NCBI GenBank assembly: GCA_047971485.1
Contig: JBKDZR010000132.1
Span: 1 to 26,511 of the forward strand
Origin: JBKDZR01 sp047971485
GTDB taxonomy: Bacteria > Pseudomonadota > Alphaproteobacteria > Rhodobacterales > Rhodobacteraceae
DNA length: 26,511 bases
Direction: 5' to 3'
A program made the position numbers and the translations under genes. This document shows, one piece after another, positions 15,174 through 23,353 of this stretch (position 1 is its first letter; every line of letters starts with the position of its first letter). Under the pieces are notes generated by a model. The model was not told the origin of the DNA. It saw only the letters and a program-made list of their open reading frames with translations, and searched no databases.

Positions 15174-17048
15174 ATGCTGGACGCGACCATCCCCAACACC
15201 TCCGATCCGTCCGGGCCGGACCAGGACCCCTTGGTGGCCATCGACGGGCTGCGGGTCGAATTTCAAACACATGACGGCCCGGTTCTGGGGGTTGAGGACG
15301 CCAGCTTTGACATCGCCCCCGGGGAATGTGTGTGTGTTGTCGGGGAATCCGGGTCGGGCAAATCCGTCACCTCGCTGTCGCTGATGCGGCTGATCGAATT
15401 CGGGGGCGGCACGATCACCGGGGGCACCCTGCACCTGCGCCGCGCGGATGGCGAAACCCTCGATCTGGTTGCCGCCGACGGCGCGACGATGCGGCAGGTG
15501 CGCGGCAATGAGATCGGGATGATCTTTCAGGAACCGATGACCGCGCTGAACCCGGTCTTCACCATTGAACGCCAGCTGACCGAAGCCATCCTCGCCCATC
15601 GCCCCGTCTCGAAAGAGGCCGCCCGCACCCGCGCCCTGGATCTGCTGAACCAGATGCAGATCACCGAACCCGAACGCCGTCTGCGCCAATACCCCCATGA
15701 ACTGTCCGGGGGCATGCGCCAGCGGGTGGTGATCGCCATGGCCATGGCCTGTGAACCGCGCCTGCTGATCTGCGACGAACCGACCACCGCGCTGGACGTG
15801 ACCATCCAGGCCGAGATCCTGGCGCTGATCGACAGGCTCAAGCGCGACCACGGTACAGCAGTGATGTTCATCACCCACGACATGGCCGTGGTGGCACAGA
15901 TCGCTGATCGTGTCGTGGTCATGTATCGGGGCAAGAAGGTAGATGAAGGCCCGGTGGATGACATCTTTGGCGCGCCGACGCACCCCTATACCAAGGCGCT
16001 TCTGGCCTCGGTGCCGCGGCTGGGCGAAATGGCAGGCAAGGCCGCCCCCGAACGGATGCGCGGCATCGGCACCGAGGAGGGCCCGGCCCGCGCGCCGCTG
16101 TGCGTGCCCGAGCGCAGCCCCAAGACGCTGCTGCTGGAGGTTCAGGACCTGAGCGTGCGCTTTCCAGTCAAACGCGGGCTGATGCGCAAGACCGTGGCCA
16201 ATGTCCATGCGGTTGAGGGCGTCAGCTTTGCCCTGCATCGGGGCGAGACCCTCAGCGTGGTGGGCGAATCCGGCTGTGGCAAGTCCAGCTGCGGCCGGGC
16301 GATCCTGCGGCTGGTGGAACCCCATACAGGACGCATCGTGCTGGGGGGGCAGGATATCCGCGCGATGGATCGCAATGCCCTGCATGCCGCACGCCGCGAG
16401 ATGCAGATGGTGTTCCAGGATCCCTTCGCCAGCCTCAACCCCCAGATGAGCCTGTTCGATCAGGTGGCCGAGCCCCTGCGCAACTACCGCACCCATTCGG
16501 GGGCCGCTCTGGAAACCAGGGTCGCAGAGCTGTTCGACCGCGTGCAGCTGCCCGGGGCCTTCATGCGCCGCTACCCCCACGAACTGTCCGGCGGCCAACG
16601 CCAGCGGATCGCCATCGCCCGCGCTCTGGCCCTGAACCCGAAGCTGATTGTCGCGGATGAAGCGGTCTCGGCGCTGGATGTGTCGGTTCAGGCACAGGTG
16701 CTGAACCTGATGATGGATCTGCAGGCGGATCTGGGGCTGTCTTACCTGTTCATCAGTCACGACATGTCGGTGGTCGAACGGATCAGCCACCAGGTCGCGG
16801 TGATGTATCTGGGCCGCATTGTGGAAATCGGCCCGCGTGCGGCGATCTTCGAACGCCCCGCCCATGACTATACCCGGGCCTTGCTGTCGGCCGTTCCCAT
16901 CGCCGACCCGACCCAACGCCGCCCGCATCGCCCGTCAGGGGACCATCCGGTACACTCACCGATCCAACCGGCCGGTTACGTGCCCCCGCCTTCTCAGTAT
17001 GCGCAGGTCGGCGAGGACCATTTCGTGCTGACCAACCAGATCGGCTGA
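15174..17048 (+). CDS. Double ABC ATPase (fused DppD-DppF / GsiA type)
   Basis: A 624-residue protein with two complete nucleotide-binding domains. Domain 1 has Walker A GESGSGKS (about residues 57-64), signature LSGGMRQR and Walker B LLICDEPTTALD. Domain 2 has GESGCGKS, LSGGQRQR and LIVADEAVSALD. Both carry the histidine switch (MFITHDMAVV, LFISHDMSVV). Such fused proteins replace separate DppD and DppF subunits. The ATG at 15174 has GGAGAG seven bases upstream; an earlier in-frame start would run through the shared operator block. It is divergent from the two permeases and surely energises them. Confidence 0.95.
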   Translation: MLDATIPNTSDPSGPDQDPLVAIDGLRVEFQTHDGPVLGVEDASFDIAPGECVCVVGESGSGKSVTSLSLMRLIEFGGGTITGGTLHLRRADGETLDLVAADGATMRQVRGNEIGMIFQEPMTALNPVFTIERQLTEAILAHRPVSKEAARTRALDLLNQMQITEPERRLRQYPHELSGGMRQRVVIAMAMACEPRLLICDEPTTALDVTIQAEILALIDRLKRDHGTAVMFITHDMAVVAQIADRVVVMYRGKKVDEGPVDDIFGAPTHPYTKALLASVPRLGEMAGKAAPERMRGIGTEEGPARAPLCVPERSPKTLLLEVQDLSVRFPVKRGLMRKTVANVHAVEGVSFALHRGETLSVVGESGCGKSSCGRAILRLVEPHTGRIVLGGQDIRAMDRNALHAARREMQMVFQDPFASLNPQMSLFDQVAEPLRNYRTHSGAALETRVAELFDRVQLPGAFMRRYPHELSGGQRQRIAIARALALNPKLIVADEAVSALDVSVQAQVLNLMMDLQADLGLSYLFISHDMSVVERISHQVAVMYLGRIVEIGPRAAIFERPAHDYTRALLSAVPIADPTQRRPHRPSGDHPVHSPIQPAGYVPPPSQYAQVGEDHFVLTNQIG

Positions 17049-17468
17049 GGCCAGGCCATACCGGCGGCGCGCCCATGTAATATCAATGGCCTCGGAAAAT
17101 GACTGCTTTGAGGCCTTGTTGACCGGAACACACCAGACCAAGCCGCGCATCGACGGGCCGCGGTGCGGCGATCCAAGGCCGGATCGGGTGCGCTTTATGG
17201 TGGCCGTGATAGCGCGACCTCTGAGGTTCGCGACTGTGGCAGCCAATCGCCGTGCCGGGCTTGTCCCGCGCCGCAACGGGTTGACGACCACTTTGTCCGC
17301 AAAGCCGCCTGTCGTAAGCGGTCAATCCTTAGGGCCGTTGGTATAACACGGCACATTGCCGCCCTTGTCTTTGGCCCCTTGTTTCTGGCCGGCGAAGTGA
17401 TCAGTGTACCCCTGTTATCCGGGCCGTGATCTGCGGATCATGGGGCTGGCAAGCGACAAGGGGGTGGG
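17049..17468. other. Non-coding stretch with repeat copy 1
   Basis: This 420-bp gap contains the repeat at 17088-17341 and no gene I can support. The short open frames in it have no recognisable domain and repeat features also seen near 26.1-26.4 kb. Confidence 0.6.
17088..17341 (+). repeat. Interspersed repeat, copy 1
   Basis: The left arm (17088-17123) and right arm (17307-17341) are reverse complements of the arms of copy 2 at 26375-26410 and 26113-26147. The right arm matches 34 of 35 bases. Between them, three segments (17133-17148, 17194-17217, 17255-17273) match copy 2 in the same orientation, the last identically over 19 bp. It could be an insertion-sequence remnant or a MITE-like element; no transposase was seen. 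Confidence 0.7.
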
Positions 17469-17837
17469 ATGGCAGACTATCGCGATGTGCTGGATCAGGC
17501 ACAGCTGCCCGAAGGGAAGGTGGTTGCCGTGACGGTAGAGGGCCATGTCATTGCGCTGGCCCTGGTGCAGGGATTCCCCCGTGCCTTCCAAAGCCTCTGT
17601 CCCCACGAAAAGGCAAGCTTGCAGGGCGCGCATGTCGAGGGCTGCACAATTCGCTGTCCACGCCACCTGGCCCGGTTCGATCTGGATAATGGCCAGGTCT
17701 CGGCCGGCTGGCGCGTGGATCCCTTGCGGCTCTATCCGGCCCGGCTGCGCGGCGGGTGGATCCAGGTCGATGTCGATGCAGTTCGCCGCACCCCGCCAGA
17801 GGGCCCGAGACAGGTCTGGGACCTGTCCCGGCCCTGA
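17469..17837 (+). CDS. Rieske-type [2Fe-2S] ferredoxin
   Basis: A 122-residue single-domain Rieske protein with C44-P-H46 and C63-P-R-H66 as cluster ligands, separated by 16 residues, as in dioxygenase-type ferredoxins. It should be a soluble electron carrier for an oxygenase or reductase. No oxygenase or ferredoxin reductase gene is next to it. Its stop TGA directly abuts the stop of the convergent amidohydrolase, forming TGATCA. AAGGGGG lies before the ATG. The position just inside repeat copy 1 suggests it may be the remnant of a larger oxygenase system, but that is inference. Confidence 0.88.
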   Translation: MADYRDVLDQAQLPEGKVVAVTVEGHVIALALVQGFPRAFQSLCPHEKASLQGAHVEGCTIRCPRHLARFDLDNGQVSAGWRVDPLRLYPARLRGGWIQVDVDAVRRTPPEGPRQVWDLSRP

Positions 17838-19094
17838 TCAGGCGTAAACCGGTGCCGGGATCAGCGGGGAATCCGCATCAAAGCGCACACCGTCCTTGAA
17901 GCACATCACCGGGCGCACCAGTTTGTCCGTCACGACCTCGACCCCGGAATTGTCGAACAGCTTGAACTTGCCGTTCTGGAGATCAAGCACCGAGATATCG
18001 GCACTGCGCGCCACCTGCAGCGACCCCAGTTCATCCGACTTGCCCAGTACGATGGCCGGGTTCTGGGTGACGGTGGCGATCACCTCGGGCAGGGTCATGC
18101 CAAGGGTCAGCAACTCGGTCATCGCCACGGTCAGGTTGAAGGGCGAGGCGCCGAAGAACGGGTTGGCCTCACGCACATCCTTGGTCACACCTTCGGGTGG
18201 GACAGTCACGTTGAACCCATGCATGTCAGCGCCCAGGGTAAAGGGCTTAATCCCGGCATCCAGCACCTTCTTGGCCACCTCGAAGCTGAAATGCGACCCG
18301 TGCCCCACATCGACGCGCACACCGCGGGCAATGGCCTCGAACACGATCGGATGCACCTCGCCCCGCTCGGAGACGAACCCGCCGGGATGCCGGGTGAACG
18401 GGTGGGCCAGCATGTCCCCCTCTTCCATGATCGGCACCAGTTCGCGGATCAGTTCATCGGGATCAGGCACCGGCCCCTCTTCCAATGATGGCCAGAGCTG
18501 ACCGAGATGGATGTACAGCGGCAGGCCCAGTTCGCTGGCAATCTGCTTGCCGATCTTGATCACGTCCAGCCCCCAGCGCGACTGGCCGCCGATCTCGGCA
18601 TGGGCCTTGACCCCGCGCACGATATCCAGGTTCTGCTTGCCGACGCGCACCGTATGTTCGGCATTCACCGCATAGGGCCCGTAGAGATCGGGGTACATGT
18701 GGCCCTCCAGCCCCCCGACCAGATAGGCCGAGATAAAGCAGTAGAGCTTGGTCTTCGAGGTCGCATCCAGATAATGGCGAAAGCCGCCCAGCGTCATGCA
18801 GCTGGGCCCGCCCTGATCAATGATCGTGGTCACACCGGACCGGACACCGACCAGATCAGGGTTCAGCCCAAAAGTGCCGGTGACGTGCTGATAGACATGG
18901 CCATGGGTGTCGATCATCCCCGCAGTCACGATCTTGCCAGCCACGTCCACCACCTCGGCGCCGCCCCGCGCGATGGATGGCTCGATCGCGGCAATCCGCC
19001 CACCGCTGATCGCGACATCGAACAGCCCATCGCGGCCGGTGGCCGGATCGATCACCCGTCCGCCTTTCAGAACAGTCTCGTAGCCTTGGGTCAT
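17838..19094 (-). CDS. Amidohydrolase superfamily enzyme (COG3964-like, dihydroorotase/deacetylase type)
   Basis: A 418-residue metal-dependent amidohydrolase. The N-terminal VIDPATGRDG and DVAISGGRIAAI strands are followed by the metal site: H64 and H66 in IDTHGHVYQH, a probable carboxylated Lys163 in GVKAHAEIGG, H196 in LYIHLGQ, a later His (H231 or H236) and the catalytic D290 in LGADMHG. These match the group once labelled dihydroorotase, of which some members hydrolyse esters or N-acyl groups. The ATG at 19094 is preferred because AGAGG is spaced seven bases away. It is divergent from hpxZ, suggesting shared control, and convergent with the Rieske gene. The substrate is open: a cyclic ureide, N-acyl compound or ester. 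Confidence 0.88.
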   Translation of the reverse strand: MTQGYETVLKGGRVIDPATGRDGLFDVAISGGRIAAIEPSIARGGAEVVDVAGKIVTAGMIDTHGHVYQHVTGTFGLNPDLVGVRSGVTTIIDQGGPSCMTLGGFRHYLDATSKTKLYCFISAYLVGGLEGHMYPDLYGPYAVNAEHTVRVGKQNLDIVRGVKAHAEIGGQSRWGLDVIKIGKQIASELGLPLYIHLGQLWPSLEEGPVPDPDELIRELVPIMEEGDMLAHPFTRHPGGFVSERGEVHPIVFEAIARGVRVDVGHGSHFSFEVAKKVLDAGIKPFTLGADMHGFNVTVPPEGVTKDVREANPFFGASPFNLTVAMTELLTLGMTLPEVIATVTQNPAIVLGKSDELGSLQVARSADISVLDLQNGKFKLFDNSGVEVVTDKLVRPVMCFKDGVRFDADSPLIPAPVYA

Positions 19095-19428
19095 CTCCAT
19101 ACCTCTTTTCTGCCGGTCGTGCGGCGGGATGGATCCCCAAACCGCCTTTGCACGTTGCCCCAATCGGGGGGTTGGGCCCGCCCCTCTTAAATCGTCAGTA
19201 CTATGACCAATTTGGCGGATCAAGCTTGGCCCGGTGCCGGATGCGGACAGATCCCATGGATCCGATCCAGGTCGCGGCGACCGCTCAATTATTCATCAAG
19301 TCGCCTAAAATCGCACCACCAGGCAGAGCCGCCGTGCGTCCGCCTAAGCCCACACCCGACCGCGCCTTGCCTGCCAGGCCCCCCGCCACCATGGTCGCAA
19401 CGCCCTGTTGCCCAAGCCCGGAGACCCC
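19095..19428. other. Divergent intergenic region amidohydrolase / hpxZ
   Basis: I found no gene here. There is a small inverted repeat, GTCA-N6-TGAC, at about 19194-19207 and AT-rich patches near 19284 and 19305 that could contain promoters. No convincing -35/-10 pair was identified. Confidence 0.4.
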
Positions 19429-19824
19429 ATGACCCCCCTGCCCGTGATCAACGACCCCGCCACCCAGGCCGCCGTGACAGCAGCCTTCATGCGCTATGAA
19501 CGCGCCCTGACCGGCAATCTGCTGGCCGAGATGGACGATCTGTTCTGGCATGACGGGTTGACGGTGCGCCTGGGGGCCGGCGAAAACCTGTATGGCATTG
19601 ATGCGATCCGCGCCTTTCGCAACGCCCGCCCGTCAAAAGGGCTGGACCGGGCGCTCCAGAATACGGTGATCACGACATTCGGCACGGACTATGCCACCGC
19701 CTGCACCGAGTTTACCCGCGACGGCAGCAACAAGATCGGCCGGCAGACCCACAGCTGGGTGCGCTTTCCCGAAGGCTGGAAGATCGTCGCCGCCCATGTC
19801 TCGCTGATGACCCCGCAACCATGA
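19429..19824 (+). CDS. hpxZ: HpxZ/AtzH-like NTF2-fold protein
   Basis: A 131-residue NTF2/SnoaL-like protein (DUF3225/AtzH type). It matches the HpxZ pattern: INDPATQAAVTAAFMRYERAL, LFWHD, TVRLGAGENLYGIDAIRAFR, and GRQTHSWVRFPEGWKIVAAHVS at the end. HpxZ is linked to oxalurate (purine) breakdown, and the related AtzH acts in cyanuric-acid breakdown. GGAGA precedes the ATG at 19429, and the stop overlaps the next start as ATGA. Pairing it with a DUF1116 protein points to carbamoyl or oxalurate chemistry. hpxW, hpxX and hpxY are not adjacent, so the pathway may differ from the classical one. Confidence 0.8.
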   Translation: MTPLPVINDPATQAAVTAAFMRYERALTGNLLAEMDDLFWHDGLTVRLGAGENLYGIDAIRAFRNARPSKGLDRALQNTVITTFGTDYATACTEFTRDGSNKIGRQTHSWVRFPEGWKIVAAHVSLMTPQP

Positions 19825-20906
19825 GTTTTTGGGACGGAATCGCACCCCGGCTGACCGCCTGCCTGCCACTGGCCGACGCCGTGCCCGCTGTGTCCGGGCG
19901 GATGCTGCTCCATGCCGGGCCGCCCTTCGCCACGCCCTCGGCCTGCCCGCGGCCCATGCTCAATGCCGCCATCGCCGCCGCCCTGGCCGAGGGCTGGTGC
20001 CACACCCCCGCCGAAGCCGAAACGGCGGTGACCAGCGGCGCCCTTCCCCTGCACCCGGCGCAGGACTATGGGGTCGTCACGCCGCTGGCCTGTGTCGTCT
20101 CGCCAACCATGCCCGTGCTGCGGGTCGAGGCCGCCGGGATCACGGCCCTGAGCCCGGTCAATGACGGCCCCACCACGGGGGCATTGCGCTTTGGCCTGTC
20201 AGATCCGGCGGCGCAGGTGGCGCGAATTGCGGAAATGGCCGCCCTGGCCCCGGTGCTATCGGCAGCCCTGGCAACCGGCGAGATCCCGCTTCTGCCGCTG
20301 ATGGCCAGCGCGATTGAACAAGGCGACGATCTGCACGGATCCGTGGCCGCGATGACCGCCCTGCTGGCTGACCGGCTGGCCCTGCAGGGCGCGGCCGACC
20401 CCTATGTGCGCGGCCCACTGTTTGCCCTGAACCCGGTGATGGCCGCCGCCGCCGCGATGCTGAAGGCCGGAGCCAGGGCCGCGCCAGAGCCGATGGTGAT
20501 CGCTGCGGGCAGCAATGGCGTGACTTTTGGCTGGATTTGCTCGGACGCGCCGGACCGCTGGCAGACGGCACCGGCCCAACCCCCGATGGGACCACGGATG
20601 GATGACGGGACCGCCCCGGTGCTGCCCGCCATCGGCGACAGCGCGGTGATCGACGCGCTGGGGCTTGGCGGGCCGATCCTGCGCTATGCCCAACCCCTGC
20701 GCGCCGCCCTCAGCCCGTTTCACGACCCGGCTGTTTTCGCCCCCTCCGAGACGTTTCTCGCGGCCCATCCCGGCCTGCCCTCCGACATTTCCCTGGGCTG
20801 TGCTGTCCGCCGCATGGGGGCCCATCCCGGGGTGATGCTGGCGATGCTTGGCGCCGGGGGCGAGGGGCTGATCGGACGGGGACTGGCCCCCTGGCCACAG
20901 ACATGA
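19821..20906 (+). CDS. DUF1116 family protein (AllG/YlbE-like)
   Basis: A 361-residue DUF1116 protein. Recognisable blocks are MLLHAGPPF (about 28-36), AIAAALAEGWCHTPAEAE, YGVVTPLACVVSPTMPVLRVE, LMASAIEQGDDLHGSVAAMT, NPVMAAAAAMLKA and NGVTFGWICSDAPDRWQTAPA, then GDSAVIDALGLGG. E. coli AllG, of this family, is a subunit of oxamate carbamoyltransferase, which releases carbamoyl phosphate from oxalurate. The usual partners, an AllF/FdrA protein, an AllH (DUF2877) protein and a carbamate kinase, are not in the window. The protein is shorter than the usual 420-470 residues and lacks the N-terminal extension. There is no Shine-Dalgarno before its ATG; translation probably depends on the hpxZ overlap. 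Confidence 0.82.
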   Translation: MSFWDGIAPRLTACLPLADAVPAVSGRMLLHAGPPFATPSACPRPMLNAAIAAALAEGWCHTPAEAETAVTSGALPLHPAQDYGVVTPLACVVSPTMPVLRVEAAGITALSPVNDGPTTGALRFGLSDPAAQVARIAEMAALAPVLSAALATGEIPLLPLMASAIEQGDDLHGSVAAMTALLADRLALQGAADPYVRGPLFALNPVMAAAAAMLKAGARAAPEPMVIAAGSNGVTFGWICSDAPDRWQTAPAQPPMGPRMDDGTAPVLPAIGDSAVIDALGLGGPILRYAQPLRAALSPFHDPAVFAPSETFLAAHPGLPSDISLGCAVRRMGAHPGVMLAMLGAGGEGLIGRGLAPWPQT

Positions 20907-20944
20907 CCGGTTTGCGTGCTTGCGCGACAAGGAAAGACGGGTAG

Positions 20945-20962
20945 ACTGATAATCAGTATACT
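20945..20962 (+). promoter_or_regulatory. Putative operator/promoter of the molybdenum hydroxylase operon
   Basis: A perfect palindrome ACTGATAATCAGT (20945-20957) overlaps by one base a good -10 box, TATACT (20957-20962). The -35 match is poor (AAGACG), as is common at regulated promoters. The palindrome suits a dimeric regulator, most simply the MarR protein encoded last in this operon. Confidence 0.5.
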
Positions 20963-21013
20963 TTCATATTCAGGCAGGCCCACAGATCCGGGGCCGGATG
21001 AAAGGCTGTGACG

Positions 21014-23353
21014 GTGGAAAAATCACACAAAGGCGTTGGCGCCGCGATCCCCCGCTTCGAAGATGACCGGCTTCTGGAAGGGCGCGGCCGCTTCGTCGGC
21101 GATATCCGGATGCCGGGCATGCTGGAGGTCGCCTTTCTGCGCAGCCCCGTCGCCCATGCCACCGTCACCGGCATCGAGAAACCCGCCGGTGCCGAACATC
21201 AGGTCTTTACCGCCGCCGATCTGACCGGCGTATCCGGCATCAGGGCCGACAGCGGGTTGCCCGGGTTTCGCAGTTCTATCCAGCCGGTTCTGGCCGCCGA
21301 TCGCATCCGCCATGTCAACGAACCCATCGCCGCCTGTGTCGCCGCAACCCGCGCCCAGGCCGAGGATCTGGCCGATCTGACCCGGCTGGACTGCGACGCG
21401 CTGCCCGCAGTCCATGACATGCTGGCCGCCCGCGACCCGCAGGCGCCGCTGCTGCACCCGGAATGGGACGAGAATGTCTTTCTGGAAAGCGGCTTCGAGC
21501 AGAACCTCGACACCGCCATCGAAGGCGCCGCGGTGCGCGTACGGCGCCAGTACCGGACCGCCCGCCAATGCATGTCCCCGATGGAGGGGCGCGGCGTTGT
21601 CGCCTATTTCGACGATCAGGCCGATCAGCTGGTCATCATCACCTCAACCCAGATGCCGCATATCGTGCGCAACGGGCTGGCCGAGTGTCTGGGGTTGGAT
21701 CAGGCGCGGATCCGCGTGATCGCCCCGGATGTGGGCGGTGGCTTTGGCTACAAGGGGATCCTGCTGGCCGAAGAGGTGGTGCTGGGCTGGCTGGCCATGC
21801 ATCTGCGCCGCCCCATGCGCTGGATCGAGGATCGCCGCGAACAACTGGCCGGCAATGCCAACTGCCGCGAACACTGGTACGATATCACGGGCTATGCCTC
21901 GGCTGACGGACAACTGCTGGCGGTTGACTGCGAAGCGATCGTCGACAGCGGGGCCTATTCCGCCTATCCGTTTTCAGCCTGCCTTGAGGCCGCGCAGGTC
22001 GCCTCGATCCTGCCCGGGCCCTACCGGATGGAGGGCTTTCGCTGCCGCACCTGGTCGGTGGCGACCAACAAGCCGGCAATCCTGCCCTATCGTGGGGTCG
22101 CCCGCACGGGCGTGTGTTTCGCCATGGAAATGCTAATGGACGATCTGGCCCGAGAGCTGGACCTGGAACCGGCAGAGTTCCGCCGCCGCAACCTGGCCCG
22201 GGCCGAGGACATGCCCTTTGTCAACATCACCGGCAAGATCTTTGATTCCGGGGATTATGTCGAGGCGCTGGACCGGGCCGTGACCGCGCTGGACCTGCCG
22301 GCCCTGCGCGCGCGACAGGCCAGGGGCGAACCCGATGGGCGCAAGCTGGGCGTCGGTCTGTCGATTTTCTGCGAACAGGGCGCGCATGGCACATCCGTCT
22401 ACAGCGGCTGGGGCATCCCGATGGTGCCCGGTTTTGAACAGGCCACCGCCCGCATCACCCCCGATGGCGGGCTGGAACTGCGGGTCGGGGTGCACAGCCA
22501 CGGCCAAAGCCTGGAAACGACATTGGCGCAGATCGCCAATGAAGTGCTGGGCGTCGATCCGGCCAAGGTGCGGCTGGTCCATGGGGACACGGCGCTGACC
22601 CCGTACTCCACCGGCACCTGGGGATCGCGCTGCATTGTGATGGCCGGCGGCGCCGTGGCCACGGCCTGCGAGGAACTGGCCGAGCGGGTGAAAACCATCG
22701 CCGCCCATCTGCTGCAGGCCGACCCCCACGAGATCACGCTGGGCGCGGGCGAGGCGCGGGCCGTCACCGGATCCGTTCCCTTATCCAGGATCGGCGCGAT
22801 CTGGTATCACAGTCCCCAGGATCTGCCCGATGATGTCGATGTCGGCGGGCTGGAGGCCACGAAGGGCTACAAGACCGTGCGCGACACCGGCACGTTTTCT
22901 TACGCCTGCCACAGCGTGACCGTTCTGGTCGACCCCCAGACCGGCGAGGTCGAGATTGAGGACTATCGCATCGTCGAGGATGGCGGTGTTCTGGTCAATC
23001 CGATGGTCGTGGACGGACAGGTCTGGGGCGGGGCCGTACAGGGCATCGGCACCGCCCTCTATGAGGAAATGCCCTATGACGAAGACGGCCAGCCCCTGTC
23101 GACGACGCTGGCCGACTATCTGCTGCCAGGCGCGGCAGAATCGCCCGCGATCACCATCGACCATATGCAAACGCCCTCACCGATCAGCCGCTTCGGTCAG
23201 AAGGGGATCGGCGAAAGCGGTGCCATCGGGCCACCGGCCGCCATCGGCAATGCGGTGAATGACGCGCTGCACCCCTGTGGTGGACGCATCGCCCAGCTGC
23301 CGATCACCCCCGAACGGGTACTGGCGGCACTGGCCATGGGGCACACATCATGA
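21014..23353 (+). CDS. Xanthine dehydrogenase-family molybdopterin-binding large subunit
   Basis: A 779-residue molybdenum hydroxylase catalytic subunit of the CO-dehydrogenase/aldehyde-oxidase family. It opens with GVGAAIPRFEDDRLLEGRG. GGGFGYKG, PYRGVARTG (about residue 358) and the terminal GQKGIGESGAIGPPAAIGNA, carrying the catalytic Glu, are family motifs. The PYRGVAR loop matches form-II (AYRGAGR-like) enzymes, not the AYRCSFR loop of true CO dehydrogenase. It should hydroxylate a carbon next to nitrogen in a heterocycle, or an aldehyde. The GTG at 21014 has AAAGG eight bases upstream; a GTG at 21008 is too close to it. It is first of four genes overlapping by ATGA. The N-heterocycle context suggests a purine- or pyrimidine-like substrate. 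Confidence 0.9.
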   Translation: MEKSHKGVGAAIPRFEDDRLLEGRGRFVGDIRMPGMLEVAFLRSPVAHATVTGIEKPAGAEHQVFTAADLTGVSGIRADSGLPGFRSSIQPVLAADRIRHVNEPIAACVAATRAQAEDLADLTRLDCDALPAVHDMLAARDPQAPLLHPEWDENVFLESGFEQNLDTAIEGAAVRVRRQYRTARQCMSPMEGRGVVAYFDDQADQLVIITSTQMPHIVRNGLAECLGLDQARIRVIAPDVGGGFGYKGILLAEEVVLGWLAMHLRRPMRWIEDRREQLAGNANCREHWYDITGYASADGQLLAVDCEAIVDSGAYSAYPFSACLEAAQVASILPGPYRMEGFRCRTWSVATNKPAILPYRGVARTGVCFAMEMLMDDLARELDLEPAEFRRRNLARAEDMPFVNITGKIFDSGDYVEALDRAVTALDLPALRARQARGEPDGRKLGVGLSIFCEQGAHGTSVYSGWGIPMVPGFEQATARITPDGGLELRVGVHSHGQSLETTLAQIANEVLGVDPAKVRLVHGDTALTPYSTGTWGSRCIVMAGGAVATACEELAERVKTIAAHLLQADPHEITLGAGEARAVTGSVPLSRIGAIWYHSPQDLPDDVDVGGLEATKGYKTVRDTGTFSYACHSVTVLVDPQTGEVEIEDYRIVEDGGVLVNPMVVDGQVWGGAVQGIGTALYEEMPYDEDGQPLSTTLADYLLPGAAESPAITIDHMQTPSPISRFGQKGIGESGAIGPPAAIGNAVNDALHPCGGRIAQLPITPERVLAALAMGHTS

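Noticed and set aside
14937..16928. A 663-codon open frame on the minus strand opposite the double ATPase
   Set aside because: It is antisense to a protein with two full sets of ABC motifs, has no recognisable domain, and has the low-complexity His/Gln/Gly-rich composition expected from reading high-GC codons backward.
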